In this document: positions 22,303 through 34,200 of the stretch, piece by piece
Layout of the letters: each line of letters begins with the position of its first letter
Position numbering within the stretch: position 1 is the first letter of the stretch
NCBI GenBank assembly: GCA_958510825.1
Contig: OY294051.1
Span: 1,736,001 to 1,800,000 of the forward strand
Source of the DNA: Brachypterus glaber
Lineage: Eukaryota; Arthropoda; Insecta; Coleoptera; Kateretidae
DNA: 64,000 nt
Reading direction: 5' to 3'
Notes under the pieces: model-generated
Databases searched by the model: none
The model's input: the letters and a program-made list of their open reading frames with translations, nothing else
Told to the model about the DNA's origin: nothing
Program-made: the position numbers and the translations under genes

Positions 22303-23297
22303 ATTAGCGTGCCCAGGACCTACGGTATTGTTGGGGTCCCACCCCTCAAAATTGTTCCTTTAGGAGAAAAAACAACCCTGATTTTTTTTTTGGTTTTATT
22401 TAGAGGTCGCGCTCGGTGCTTTTTTGAATAGAAAATCATTTGAAGGGTTTTTATTTTTTTAAGGATAATAAAACTTTGATATTGGACGTTTATGGAACAA
22501 AAAAGTGTTTCTGGATAATAAAGGAATATTCTCAATTTTTATGACCCTCTACAAAAATAAAACTGTTTTTTATAGGGTAAAAATGCTAAAAATTGACACA
22601 TGAGGTTAATAAAGGCTAGAAAACAATGCACGTAGAATTTTTTAAATAAAGTTTTTTTTTTCAAAAAAAAAGTGTTGGATCTGAAACCTTAATTTATTTT
22701 TAAAATCTGAAAAAAAAACTCCGATACACCCAAATTATAAAAATAAACACATTTTAAAGCAATTTGTACAATTTATTATGCTTTTTGGCCAAATATCATT
22801 TCTTCCATCGAAATAAAGTGATTTTTTTACATTTTATGAGATTTGTGGTTTTTTTTGGACGTCCTGTTGTTTTTCTTAAAAAAATAAATATGGGGCGTTA
22901 ATTGGTACTTATCAATGCATTTCTAAAAAAAATGACCGATGAGAAAATTTTCTAAGTAACCTTTTTTGTAGCATAAATTAGCTTCATACGTCAATTTTTA
23001 CAAAGTTTTTACCTTGGTAAAGCAATTTTTTCATGTAAAAGGGTATTTTTTTTTAGTTCCCTTATTATTCATAAATAATGTCCCTTCCTAAATTGCCTGA
23101 TTTCAACGTTTTTATATTTAAATAATAATAAAAAGGCTTAACATGTTTTCTGTCTCAAAAAACCGCCGGGCGCGACCTCTAAATATTTTTTTAAAAATCT
23201 GAAAATAATTGAGGGTTGGTTTTTGACCTAAATGAACATTTATAGGGGGTGGGACCCTAAAAAAAACATTTTTTAATTTTGACTGGGCACCCTACTG
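22303..23297. mobile_element. foldback element with ~140-bp arms
   Basis: Left arm GTGCCCAGGACC...GGGGTCCCACCCC...AACAACCCTGAT...TTTAGAGGTCGCGCTCGG is answered by CCGGGCGCGACCTCTAAA...TGAGGGTTGG...GGGGTGGGACCC...GACTGGGCACCC. Interior ~700 bp AT-rich, no ORF of note. Confidence 0.75.
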
Positions 23298-23614
23298 TGT
23301 ATAGATAATCCTTTAATATTGAAAATCCGTCAAAAAATCAAAATACGAGGTCCCATAAAAATACAGTAAAATATTACTAAATAATCCTACCAAAAAATGA
23401 AAAATAAGTTACTAATTGTTAAATAAATCATAATTCTAATACAATAAATATTTTTTGCTTTGGTAAACACTTTTAAAGTTACAGGTTTTCCTATACTTAC
23501 GCCCTCTTCGCATGGAGATATCTGCAACAAAAAGTAAAACTGTTTTAATAAAATTCAAAAAGAAATGGTATATAATGAAATTTTCTTGCTGTAGATTCTG
23601 CGATAACAATAAAG
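23298..23614. other. AT-rich spacer
   Basis: No gene or element recognised. Confidence 0.4.
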
Positions 23615-24266
23615 ACTAGATGAAACGTTGCAAGCACCCTGTCAAAACATCGGCACTATCGTACACTAGAGCCATGTAGTTTGTAAATTTCAAACTAGGT
23701 TTTTGTTTGATTTTAAATTATGTATCTTTAAAACATTATATTCTAGCAAAAAACTGTATATAACATTTTTTATATGGCTTAAAAAGAGCTTTTATTTAAA
23801 ATATAGTTTTTTGAAATCGGGTTATAAATATGTGAGATATGCTAAAAAAACCTTTTACTGCTTTTTTGGAAAACGTTGTTTATAACATTTTTTGACCAAT
23901 TTAAAATTATCTTTTATATAAGTGCTAAATTAACCAAATACAATAATAATTACCTTAATTATAAACAAAAAACGCTAAAAATAGGAGTTTTACCCTATTT
24001 TTACCCCCAATCGTTTACCCCCAAAATATAATCAGCTCTTCGGAATACGACAAGACCCAATATGCAAAAAAACGCATATTCTACTCATGTAGAAATGGAG
24101 TTAGAGAGTTTACACCCAGACAGACGGACGCATTTTTTTTACTGATTTCGACTCAGAATGGTCTAAAACGTCGAGAAATGTAAAAAAAAAACGTGGTCAA
24201 AGATTTTGACTTTTCGGCGAAGATTTCAATACATCGGCACTCTTAGTAGCACTAAGTGCCGATGTA
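23615..24266 (+). mobile_element. family A element, copy 1
   Basis: About 650 bp: ACTAGATGAAACGTTGCAAG, CCCTGTCAAAACATCGGCAC at the left, CACTAAGTGCCGATGTA at the right (inverted ACATCGGCACT ends). Interior includes TTACCCCCAATCGTTTACCC and CAGACAGACGGACG. No transposase; non-autonomous. Confidence 0.8.
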
Positions 24267-24267
24267 A

Positions 24268-24550
24268 AACTGCGGTTTTTAGGTTCACCATCAGTTAAAC
24301 CTAGCGATTTAGCCGATCTTTCATTATTATTTATTTTTTATTTATTTGTTTATTTTTTTTTAATACATACTTTGTCATCATTGGGGCAGATCATCGCATT
24401 TTTCGATGACTGCCCCATGGAATATCATCCTAATCAAATGGTGTGTCATCCTAGATGACTACGGCATGCACAATGGATCTTAGGACTGAGTGCCGTGGCT
24501 ATTACCCTGTAATAACCACACTGCTTCTGACGATGATGATGAAGGCACTG
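24268..24550 (+). repeat. family F retroposon tail-like repeat, copy 1
   Basis: From GGTTTTTAGGTTCACCATCA through GGGGCAGATCATCGC, GGCATGCACAATGGATCT and AATAACCACACTGCTTCTGA to a GATGATGATGAAGG tail. The minus-strand copy at 46228-46452 matches except for a T-rich insert here. A trinucleotide tail suggests a LINE 3' end or a SINE. Confidence 0.65.
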
Positions 24551-25009
24551 TTAAAATGGAAAAACAAAAGCATTCCAATTTCATAATATCTTCGAAAAGC
24601 ACTATAGTGTTGTAATGTTAACATTATTAAAGAATTTAATTTCTTTTTCTATTTTTCTTTGTTTGGAACCTACCTACCGTGATTTATTTTTGTAGCAACC
24701 TCTACTGTACTGAATAAAATAGAAAAATCACAATTTTAAAGAAAAAAATGCAGAAGTTAAATACTGGTTTGATAAAAGTTTTAGTAATTATTTAGTTTTG
24801 CTATTTACTCATTTTCCAGTAAAATATCCAGTTTCACGGAAAACTGTACCGCCGATCAATGCAAAACTGCCGATATGGGTCAAGGTGCAGTAACACTGAC
24901 CCAATTTCCCCCGAAATCAGGTTAAATGTCCCGATTTGGCCCAGTTTTCACTATCGCACTTTTCAGTGTCGGGCTGGCATCTTCGTAAAAGAAAGTAAAT
25001 TGTAAAAGT
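24551..25009. other. spacer without recognised gene
   Basis: Ordinary AT-rich DNA; no ORF or repeat match found. Confidence 0.4.
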
Positions 25010-25205
25010 TTATTTTAGTTTATAATTTTTAAACGTGTTTTTAAGGTTTTGATTTTTGATTCTTTTTTTGCTAAAAATTGCAACCTTTTGAGTTTTTTTA
25101 TAAATTTTTATTTTTATCAATTAAAATTAGTTTAAAAGTAAAATTTACGTTTTTGCATTATGAAATTAATAATTTTTCAAAAACTGTTCGATTTTTTAAA
25201 AGTAA
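25010..25205 (-). repeat. fragment of the mariner-type MITE at 14005
   Basis: TTTTTAAGGTTTTGATTTTT and AAATTAGTTTAAAAGTA match the reverse complement of 14380-14500. No termini. Confidence 0.6.
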
Positions 25206-25864
25206 CTAGATGAAACGTTGCAAGCACCCTGTCAAAACATCGGCACTATTGTACACTAGAGCCATCTAGTTTGCAAATTTCAAACTAGGTGTTTTGTTTG
25301 ATTTTAAATTCTGTATCTTTAAAACATTATATTCTAGCAAAAAACTTTATATAACATTTTTTATAGGGCTTATTTAAAATATAAATTTTTGAATTTATAA
25401 TGTGAGATATGCTAAAAAAACCTTTTACTGCTTTAAACGCCAATATCTCGAAAACAATGCGTTTTTGGAAAACGTTGTTTATAACATTTTTTGACCAATT
25501 TAAAATTATCTTTTATATAAGTGCTAAATTAACCAAATACAATAATAATTGCCTTAATTATAAACAAAAAACGCTATAAATAGGAGTTTTACCCTATTTT
25601 ACCCCCCTTACCCCCAATCGTTTACCCCCAAAATCTAATCAGCTCTTCGGAATACGATAAGAAACAATATGCAAAAAACCGCAAGTCGATATCTCATGTA
25701 GAAATGGAGTTAGAGAGTTTACACCCAGACAGACAGACGAACGCAAATTTTTTTTTTACTGATTTCGACTCTTAATGGTCTAAAACGTCGAGAAATGTGA
25801 AAAAAACGTGGTCAAAGATTTTGACTTTTGATTTTGACTCTTAGTAGCACTAAGTGCCGATGTA
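25205..25864 (+). mobile_element. family A element, copy 2
   Basis: Same ends and interior as copy 1 (ACTAGATGAAACGTTGCAAG ... CACTAAGTGCCGATGTA). Lies ~940 bp downstream in the same orientation. Confidence 0.85.
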
Positions 25865-26157
25865 AAAAAAGTTTATGCATGTATCTAAAAACGCATGGTT
25901 TATAAAATATGGGCATTTATTTGCCCAGTAAAATGCATAACCAGTCCGACGCTGGCAGTTTTAAAACGACGCATTTAGAAGAATATTTACGATTTTAAGC
26001 AAGGTTTATCGTTATCGTATTTGCACAGAAAGTTGGCAATCTTTATGTCTTAAAATGTGATTTATATTCTCTTATTTAAATAAAAACAGATGTATATTTT
26101 TATCTTCAAAGAAATCAATACCATAAAACAGTTATGCTTTTTGCAGTGCGCCACACA

Positions 26158-26517
26158 AATTCACTTTTACTACGTATCAACTATGGGGGCGGGGAGATAG
26201 AAATAAACATTTTCTAACTAAAGTCTGCGATTTTCCCAACTTTTTACTCAAGATTGCAATTTTCTTCAGTTGAGAAAATTGGAAATTTGTACCCAAAATT
26301 GAGATTTTTCGTTTGGACTTTTTATATAATTATGACAGCGAAAAGTTAATGACCAAAAAAAGTCATTAAGTCCATAATATTTATTTTATTTATCTTATTT
26401 ATTTTATTTATTTATATCACTTTTACTACGTATCAAATATGGGGGCGGGGAGGTAGAAATAAACATTTTCTAACTAAAGTCTGCGACTTTTTACTCAAAA
26501 TTACGATTTTCTTCATT
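26158..26517. repeat. duplicated ~110-bp segment beside the 9-bp satellite
   Basis: ATTCACTTTTACTACGTATC...ATTTTCTTCA (26158-26270) recurs at 26417-26517 with a few changes. TTTATTTTA-type sequence lies between the copies. Confidence 0.75.
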
Positions 26518-26845
26518 TATTTTATTTATTTTATTTATTTTATTTATTTTATTTATTTTATTTATTTTATTTATTTTATTTATTTTATTTATTTTATTTA
26601 TTTTATTTATTTTATTTATTTTATTTATTTTATTTATTTTATTTATTTTATTTATTTTATTTATTTTATTTATTTTATTTATTTTATTTATTTTATTTAT
26701 TTTATTTATTTTATTTATTTTATTTATTTTATTTATTTTATTTATTTTATTTATTTTATTTATTTTATTTATTTTATTTATTTTATTTATTTTATTTATT
26801 TTATTTATTTTATTTATTTTATTTATTTTATTTATTTTATTTATA
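26512..26845. repeat. 9-bp satellite (ATTTTATTT)n
   Basis: About 37 nearly uninterrupted units of ATTTTATTT. True length is uncertain because such arrays collapse in assembly. Confidence 0.9.
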
Positions 26846-26861
26846 CTCTTTCGAGACCTAG

Positions 26862-26900
26862 GGAACGTTCAAGTATTACGTAACGCTCCTAGGGAGGATG
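26862..26900. repeat. end of the ACGTAACGC MITE family
   Basis: AGGGAACGTTCAAGTATTAC then GTAACGCTCC matches the terminus of the element at 53975; the rest is missing. Confidence 0.55.
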
Positions 26901-27239
26901 GCGCCCTCTATGATATTTTTTTCATAATTTCTTTTCATTATTTTCCGTTTTTTCAAACAAAAATATATTTTTATCTTTAGGCAATAGGAAAAAGTAAAAA
27001 TAACTATTATTTTTCAACTAATATGAAGTTAAAGTCCTGCAAATGTCTATCGAAATAATATTTTCATCTCTTTGCAAACTGCAAGTAATAAATTTTGCCA
27101 TCCTGACGGCGTAAATGTTGGATGAAAATAAATGGAGATAGAGGATTGAGATATAAAGCTTAATAATTAGAAATAATGTCTCTTGATACCACTTTAAAAT
27201 ATATACGCTGTCAAACTATATCTTGATAAATTAACATTG

Positions 27240-27480
27240 GGACAAGTCTGGAAGGTACATTATTATACTATCCGCAGCGCGTAGCACTAGAATAGTGTTA
27301 TACGGCGGTTTTGAATTTTCCAAAATGGCCAAAAAACGTCCTGGACAAATTTTTTTTGGATTAAAATGTGTTTCATAAAAAAATAAGAAACTTTAAAAAA
27401 GTCCGTCCGTCCGATGTCACGTTTTTTGTGGACACGATAACTCAAGAATGAGTTATCCGATCGACTTGACATTTTCAGGA
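27240..27480 (+). repeat. family C repeat, copy 1
   Basis: ATTATACTATCCGCAGCG, AAAATGGCCAAAAAACGTCC, GTCCGTCCGTCCGATGTCAC and ACACGATAACTCAAGAATGA. Related copies at 44930 (minus) and 45417 (plus). No coding capacity. Confidence 0.6.
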
Positions 27481-27519
27481 AAAATCAAGTTTAAAAAGGT
27501 GAAGATTTCTATTGTTTTT

Positions 27520-28073
27520 AAAATTAATCCCCTCAAAACAAAAAAAAAATGGGGTTAAAAATACATAAAAAAAAATTTTTGAAAAGTTTTTCCTTTTTTG
27601 AAAAAGAATTTTTATTAAAAAAAAATACGAAAAGTTTAAAAAAATATATTTTTTTGTTATTTTTCGTTTTTTTTTTTCAATAAATTTTTTGAAAAGAACT
27701 GTTTCAACGATTTTTTGTCTTTTTATGGAAAACGAAAAAAAAAATAAAAAAAAATCCGAAAAAAAAAATGTTTTTACCCCAGCCCAAATTTTTACAAACA
27801 AAAAACAGCCTAGAACTTTGGATAATCAACCTATGGTCCAAATTTGAAGTCTTCAGCTTAAACCGTTCTCAAGTTATCGTAATAAAAAACTTCCCGGACA
27901 GACGGACGACCGACAGACAGATTTTTATTTTTTGACGGAAATCATTTTTTTTTTGGGCAATCAAAATTTTTCATTTTTTTTTTACTAATTAGGAAGAAGA
28001 CTTTCCTTGGGGAAAGTAAAACTTACCTCTTAATTTAACTTTGAAATAAAACTGGACAGATCGTACTCCGACT
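27520..28073. repeat. family B repeat with first copy of a 210-bp tandem duplication
   Basis: AAAATGGGGTTAAAA, GAACTTTGGATAATCAACCT, CGTTCTCAAGTTATCG and CCCGGACAGACGGACGACCG, ending CTTTCCTTGGGGAAAGTAAA. 27864-28073 is the first of two tandem copies of a 210-bp unit and includes a stray copy of the last ~50 bp of BTAF1 coding sequence (28028-28075). Confidence 0.75.
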
Positions 28074-28281
28074 CGTTCTCAAGTTATCGTAATAAAAAAC
28101 TTCCCGGACAGACGGACGACCGACAGACAGATTTTTTTTTTTGACGGAAATCTTTTTTTTTTGGGCAATCAAAATTTTTCATTTTTTTTACTAATTAGGA
28201 AGAAGACTTTCCTTGGGGAAAGTAAAACTTACCTCTTAATTTAATTTTGAAATAAAACTGGACAGATCGTACTCCGACTCG
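28074..28281. repeat. second copy of the 210-bp tandem duplication
   Basis: Repeats 27864-28073 almost exactly, offset 210 bp. It contains the stop codon and last codons of the true BTAF1 reading frame (28236-28281) plus the family B 3' end. Confidence 0.85.
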
Positions 28282-31200
28282 TACTGCTTCAGGTCCCACA
28301 GCTCCGGCAGCGACTCCAGGATGGCTTTTACGCCCCCGGAACTCCCGCCCCGGTCGTTCGCCCCGGATTCGTGGGCGGGTCGATGGGAGAAAAGGTCCAA
28401 AAGTTGGTCGGTTCCCATCGTCTCCATTTGGCTGTTCTCGCCGCTTATCACCGTGTTGGCAGTTTGTACTTTGAATTTTTGCAATCTGGAAAAAAGGGGT
28501 AAAATGAACAAATTTAACCCGCTTTGCGGTATGCATTTAGAAAAAAAAATCTTATTTCTCTAATTACTAAAAGGAAACCTTTTTTACATTTTTGTAGAAT
28601 TTTCAGTTTTTACTTTAGCGATAAAGCTTCTGTTGGGAAAAAAACTACTGCTAACAAAAAAGTATTCAAAAAAAAAGAAATTCAAATTTTTTTTTTCGAA
28701 TCGCTAAAAATAAAAAAAAATATTTAAAAAAAATTGTTTTTACCCCATTTTACCCAAAAATAATCCCAGCCTATAACTTTAAATAATCAACCTATGGTCC
28801 ATATTTAAAGTCTGTAGTTCGACGCGTTCTTGAGTTATCGTGGTCACAAATTTCCCGGATAGACAGACAGACCGACTGACAGTATTTTGACGGAAATCAT
28901 ATTTTTTTGATATAAAACGTCAAGAAACGTAAAAAAAGCAATACAAATTTTTCGATTTTTATTACCAATGCAAGACTTTTCTCGAGGAAGTATTATACTT
29001 ATATAAGTACTATAATAAATGTTGTAATTATACATAACTTCAGGAAAACCGGTCAAATTTGCCCCGTCTTACAGTTACATAACAAAAACATAAATCCCGC
29101 TAATGTAATTATTAACGATAGAATAATAATGACTTACCCCATGATTTTTTCCTCCAATGTCATCTTTGTGATGAGTCTGTAAACGTTGACCACCTTCCGC
29201 TGGCCAATCCTGTGAGCCCGGTCCATGGCCTGTAGATCTTTCATCGGGTTCCAATCGTGCTCAACGAAGATCACCGTGTCCGCCCCTGTTAAATTAAGAC
29301 CCAGGCCGCCCACTTGGGTGGTGAGCAGAAGGACGTCGATGGAGGGGTCGTTGTTAAATCTGGAAAAAAGAGGGAAATTTTAGTGATTGTTTAGCTAAAA
29401 TGCTTAAATTATTATTGGCAATCATCAAATTCTTGGAAATAAGAAAATTCTTGGAAATCTTCAAATTAGGAAATTCATGAAAATCATTAAATTCTTGGAA
29501 ATCGTCAAATTATTGGAAATCATCAAATTATTAAATTAATGGAGATCATCAAAATCTTGGAAATCATCAAATTATTAAATTAATGGAGATCATCAAATTC
29601 TTGGAAATTATCAAGCCGCTAAAAACTTTTTAAAAATAGTTAACACCATGGTACCATTAAAAATCATCAAAATATAAGAGCTGGAAATCATCAAAAATCC
29701 TTAGAATATCTACAAAAATTAATTAGACTTCCGCATATTTTAAAATAATTAATTTTGAAATATATTAGATAATGAAAAATAATTGAAAATCATCTAAAAT
29801 ACTTGGAAATCATCAAAAAATACTTGGAAATCATCAAAAATACTTGTAAATCATCAAAAATTCCTGAAAATCATCGAAAACTCGCAGATATGTTCAAAAA
29901 ATAACTTAACAGTCTCTAATCTGAAATAATTAAAAGAAATTTTGTATACATATTTTCAGTTATGATTGGAAAGCTTTAAAAAAAATTTGGAAATCAAAAA
30001 ATCTTTAAAATAATTTAAAAAATACTTCTATGTAATTAAAAATCATCAAAAATCATTATTAACAAAAAAACCTACCTAGTAACCACAGAATGTCTTTGAA
30101 CAGGCGGTATTGACCCGTCCAATCTCAGGTACGTAAGTGTGGGCAGATGTTTTTTGAACAGGTCGTTTTCTATGATGTCCAACATGCCTTTCAGTTGACA
30201 AAAAACTAGAGCTCTGTGCTGATTGATGACGATTTCGGTCGAGTTTGCTTCTTGAGGTAGACCGATTCCGCAGTCTTGTAATAATTGCCTGAAAAAAAAA
30301 ACATAGAAAATCAAATATCAGGGTTTTCACTGAAATTTTAATATATCAACTATCAGATTTTTTTTTCGGCGAGTCTATAATTACATTTAAAAAAATTAAT
30401 TTTACGTATCAGCAGCTCAGGTAATGTAAAATTTTATTTTAATAGCACATTATGAATAAAAAAAACAAAGAACTTTTACATCAACTACGGTGAGGGACTG
30501 GTGGGGAGTGACTATTGTTTACACTTAGTACGCGTAAAGAGACAAAAAGAATGTGTGAACTCACAGTTTAATGTCGTAAAATGACTGACAGGAGTACAGT
30601 GTTGCCGATTGGAAACATATACTTTGGATATTTTATTGTAAATTTTAAGAAACATTAGTTCTGTATGAGTTTTTTATGAACTAGTAGTTTAATTTTAATA
30701 GATTTAAATATATTATTAAACATAATTATAATATACACAATAAAGTTTTTTACATTTTTAATTTAAGTATAATGATTTGAATTGATGATAAGGTGGAAAC
30801 TACGCAACATCGCTACTAGGTAGCCTGAAAGTCGACTAGCGACATCTACATTTTACACCACAAAGCTGTATCGCGTTTCTGTTAGTAAATAAACAAACAA
30901 AAAGATGACACCTTCATAAACATTGGTCTGAAATTACTTCTTGAGGTAAAAGTTCTTTAAAAAAACTTACTTTGTTATAATTTTAAACAAACTTTCAAAT
31001 TTTAAGAATATTTTCTTATAATTATTTGTAAAACGTAAAATGACAGTCAATTTAATCTAAATGTCAAAAATTATTATAAGCATAATGGGTAATAAAAATT
31101 TCACTAAAAGTCATGTTCAAATCGCTAATCATAGCTGTCTTAATATAAATTTTTACTCAGAGAGATTCTGCGAGTTTATACATAAATTAATCAACTTACA

Positions 31201-34200
31201 TATCGACTTGTAAATTTTAAAACCTCGTATCTTAAAATAGTATATTAAAGTACTAGTTTCATAACATGTACAAGTTTAGTACAAGTTTAGAAAACGTGCC
31301 GCTTGTACAAGTTTAGAAAACGTGCCGCTTGCGGCGAGTTTTCTAAAGTACCAGTGCTCTAAAACCGTGTTATGAAACGAGTGCTTTATACAATTTTTTC
31401 TATTTTGCTCTAAAATTTAAAAAACTTACATTTAAATTGATGACTGATTTAGGGATTTTTGTTTTGGATTGGCATTACAGTTAATATTCTAAGAACAAAT
31501 GATATTTTGATATATTTTACAGTCATCTCTTCTTTTTCACTTCAATTAACCAGTCCAAAATTTAACACGATAAAAAATAACCCAAACACAAAATTTTGTA
31601 AAAAATTAAACTTTAAATCGACATTGACATTTGCACGCAAAACGTCAAGAGATAGGCTTTTTTATGTCGCCAACCCTACAGAAAAAAAAGTAGAGACCTC
31701 TTATGGGCCTATAAGAACACGCAAAATGCGTGTGATTATAAGCTTATAAGAGTCACAAAATAGAAAAAACAAGATTTTACAATTAAATTTAATATATTTC
31801 GACTTGTTTATATATATTTTTTTTGTCGTGAAAAAAGCATCTTATACTCACTTGAGGGCAGGCAACTTTGCCGAATGGCTGATATCGTCCAATCGTGATT
31901 CTTGTGCTTTCAGTTGCGCTATAATACTCTGGTACTGCGGGTGGCTGGGGTTGAGCACCAGTTTTGGATGGTTGCATACGTTTTGCAGGTACCGCAGGGC
32001 CTGGAAAATGTGAGTGTTGCCCTGCATTTGGCTGGCTGTGGCGCCAGAGTTGGATAGAGATTCCTGAAAATAAAGAAACAAAAATTAGGACAATTTTAAA
32101 TAATAACTAGATGAAACGTTACAAGCACCCTGTCAAAACATCGGCACTATTGTACACTAGAGCCATCTAGTTCGCAAATTTCAAACTAGGTGTTTTGTTT
32201 GATTTTAAATTCTGTATCTTTAAAACATTATATTCTAGCAAAAAACTGTATATGACATTTTTTATAGGGCTTAAAAAGACCTTTTATTTAAAATATAATT
32301 TTTTGAAATCGGGTTATAAATATGTGAGATATGCTAAAAAAACCTTTTACTGCTTTTAACGCCATTATCTCGAAAACAATGCGTTTTAGGAAAACGATGT
32401 TTATAACATTTTTTGACCAATTTAAAATTATCTTTTATATAAGTGCTAAATTAACCAAATACAATAATAATTGCCTTAATTATAAACAAAAAACGCTAAA
32501 AATAGGAGTTTTACCCTATTTTTACCCCCTTACCCCCAATCGTTTACCCCCAAAATCTAATCAGCTCTTCGGAATACGATAAGAAACAATATGCAAAAAA
32601 CCGCAAGTCGATATCTCATGTAGAAATGGAGTTAGAGAGTTTACCGTTAAAGTTTGATGCGCTTGGGACTTCGAAAAATCGTCGTAAAGTTGTTCCTGCA
32701 AAGGACTAAGTTCGCAGTAATAATCCTGAGTGATTTTCGGAGGAAGATCATCCAAAACGTCCTCCTTCATCCTTCGCAGTAAAAATGGCAGCACTTGTCT
32801 GTGTAGAGCCTCCATGGCTAGGGCCCCGGCTTCCTGGTCTTTTGGAGAGCATTTTGGGTCCCAACTTGCCAAAATTGGCCTAAAACAAAGAAGGGAGATT
32901 ATGGGAAATTCTAGCGATTTGGAATCTCCGTTATTTCTGAATTCTTTTAATTTATAAAATGCGTAAAATTCGAAAATATGATGTCAATTTTTGCAAAATT
33001 GTTTTATGGGAAAGCTTTTAGAAATTACAAAAAATATGAGAAATATTTAAAAATAGTGAGAAATTTTTTAATAATTATTAAAAAGTCAAAAATTATAATT
33101 TGTTTAATTGGAAATGTTTAAAATGCTATAAAATCTTTAAAAAAAAATTTAAAATCAATGTAAATTTTTAAAAATTAATAGAGATCTTTTTTTAATTATA
33201 TTTTGTTTATAATATTTTAAAATGTCAAAACTCGAAATTATGACTAAGTTAATTAGTAGATTAATTTTGAAAAAAAATATATATAAGCTGTGCAAAAATG
33301 TTTTAAAATATAAGTAAACCTTTAAAACTGACAACAAAACTTAAAAAAAATTGAGTAATCTTGAAAAATGGTTAAAAAATCTTTAATAATTTATGGGAAA
33401 TCTTTTAAAATAAACTGCCCAGTAAAAATCGCTTTCCCATTTTTCACCTCCGCGCATTAAGTGGATTTTTTTTATCAGATTCACTTTTAGCTACTCAAAA
33501 ACCCCTATATACCAATTTTCACGAAAATATTGAAAATATTTAAAAATATTAACCCCCTCACCCCCCTGGGTGTGGTTAGAAATTTTGTATTATCATATTC
33601 GATTTCAGTAACCACAAAAACCCCTATATACCAATTTTCACAAAAATATTGAAAATATTTAAAAATATTAACCCCCTCACCCCCCTGGGGGTGTAGTTGG
33701 AAATTTTTTATCATCATATTCGATTTCAGCAACCACAAAAACCCCTATATAGCAATTTTCAAATTTTTGTGAAAAATTATTGTATTTACCCCCATTTGCC
33801 CCCCTTACCCCACCCCAATGTTTACCAAAACCAACCCCGAGCGAGAACTTTTGGTCCAAACAAACAAATAAACAAACATACCTGTACGCCAAATTTCAAG
33901 TCTATAGCTTAAAGCGTTCTTAAGTTATCGCAGATACAAGATTTCCCGGACAGAACGATCTACCGATAATTTTTGTTTGCTTGAAATTGATTTATATCGA
34001 CATAAAACGTCACAAGACTCAAAAAAACGTAAAAAAAATTGAAAATTTTTGCACGAATACAAACAAGGTTTTCCGAAATTTTGAAAATTTTCAAAATGGG
34101 AAAGCAAAAATAACCACTCAAATAACCAAAAACTCAAAATCAACGAAAATCATCAAAATTTATTAAAAATCTTTAAAAACATGTCTTACCTAGAATATCT

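Noticed and set aside
27475..27801. 108-codon Phe/Lys-rich ORF
   Set aside because: Translation of A/T homopolymer runs in a family B repeat.
33500..33765. CRISPR-like or coding interpretation of the 119-121-bp repeats
   Set aside because: Units are contiguous with no unique spacers, in a eukaryotic intron; the ORFs simply repeat with the unit.
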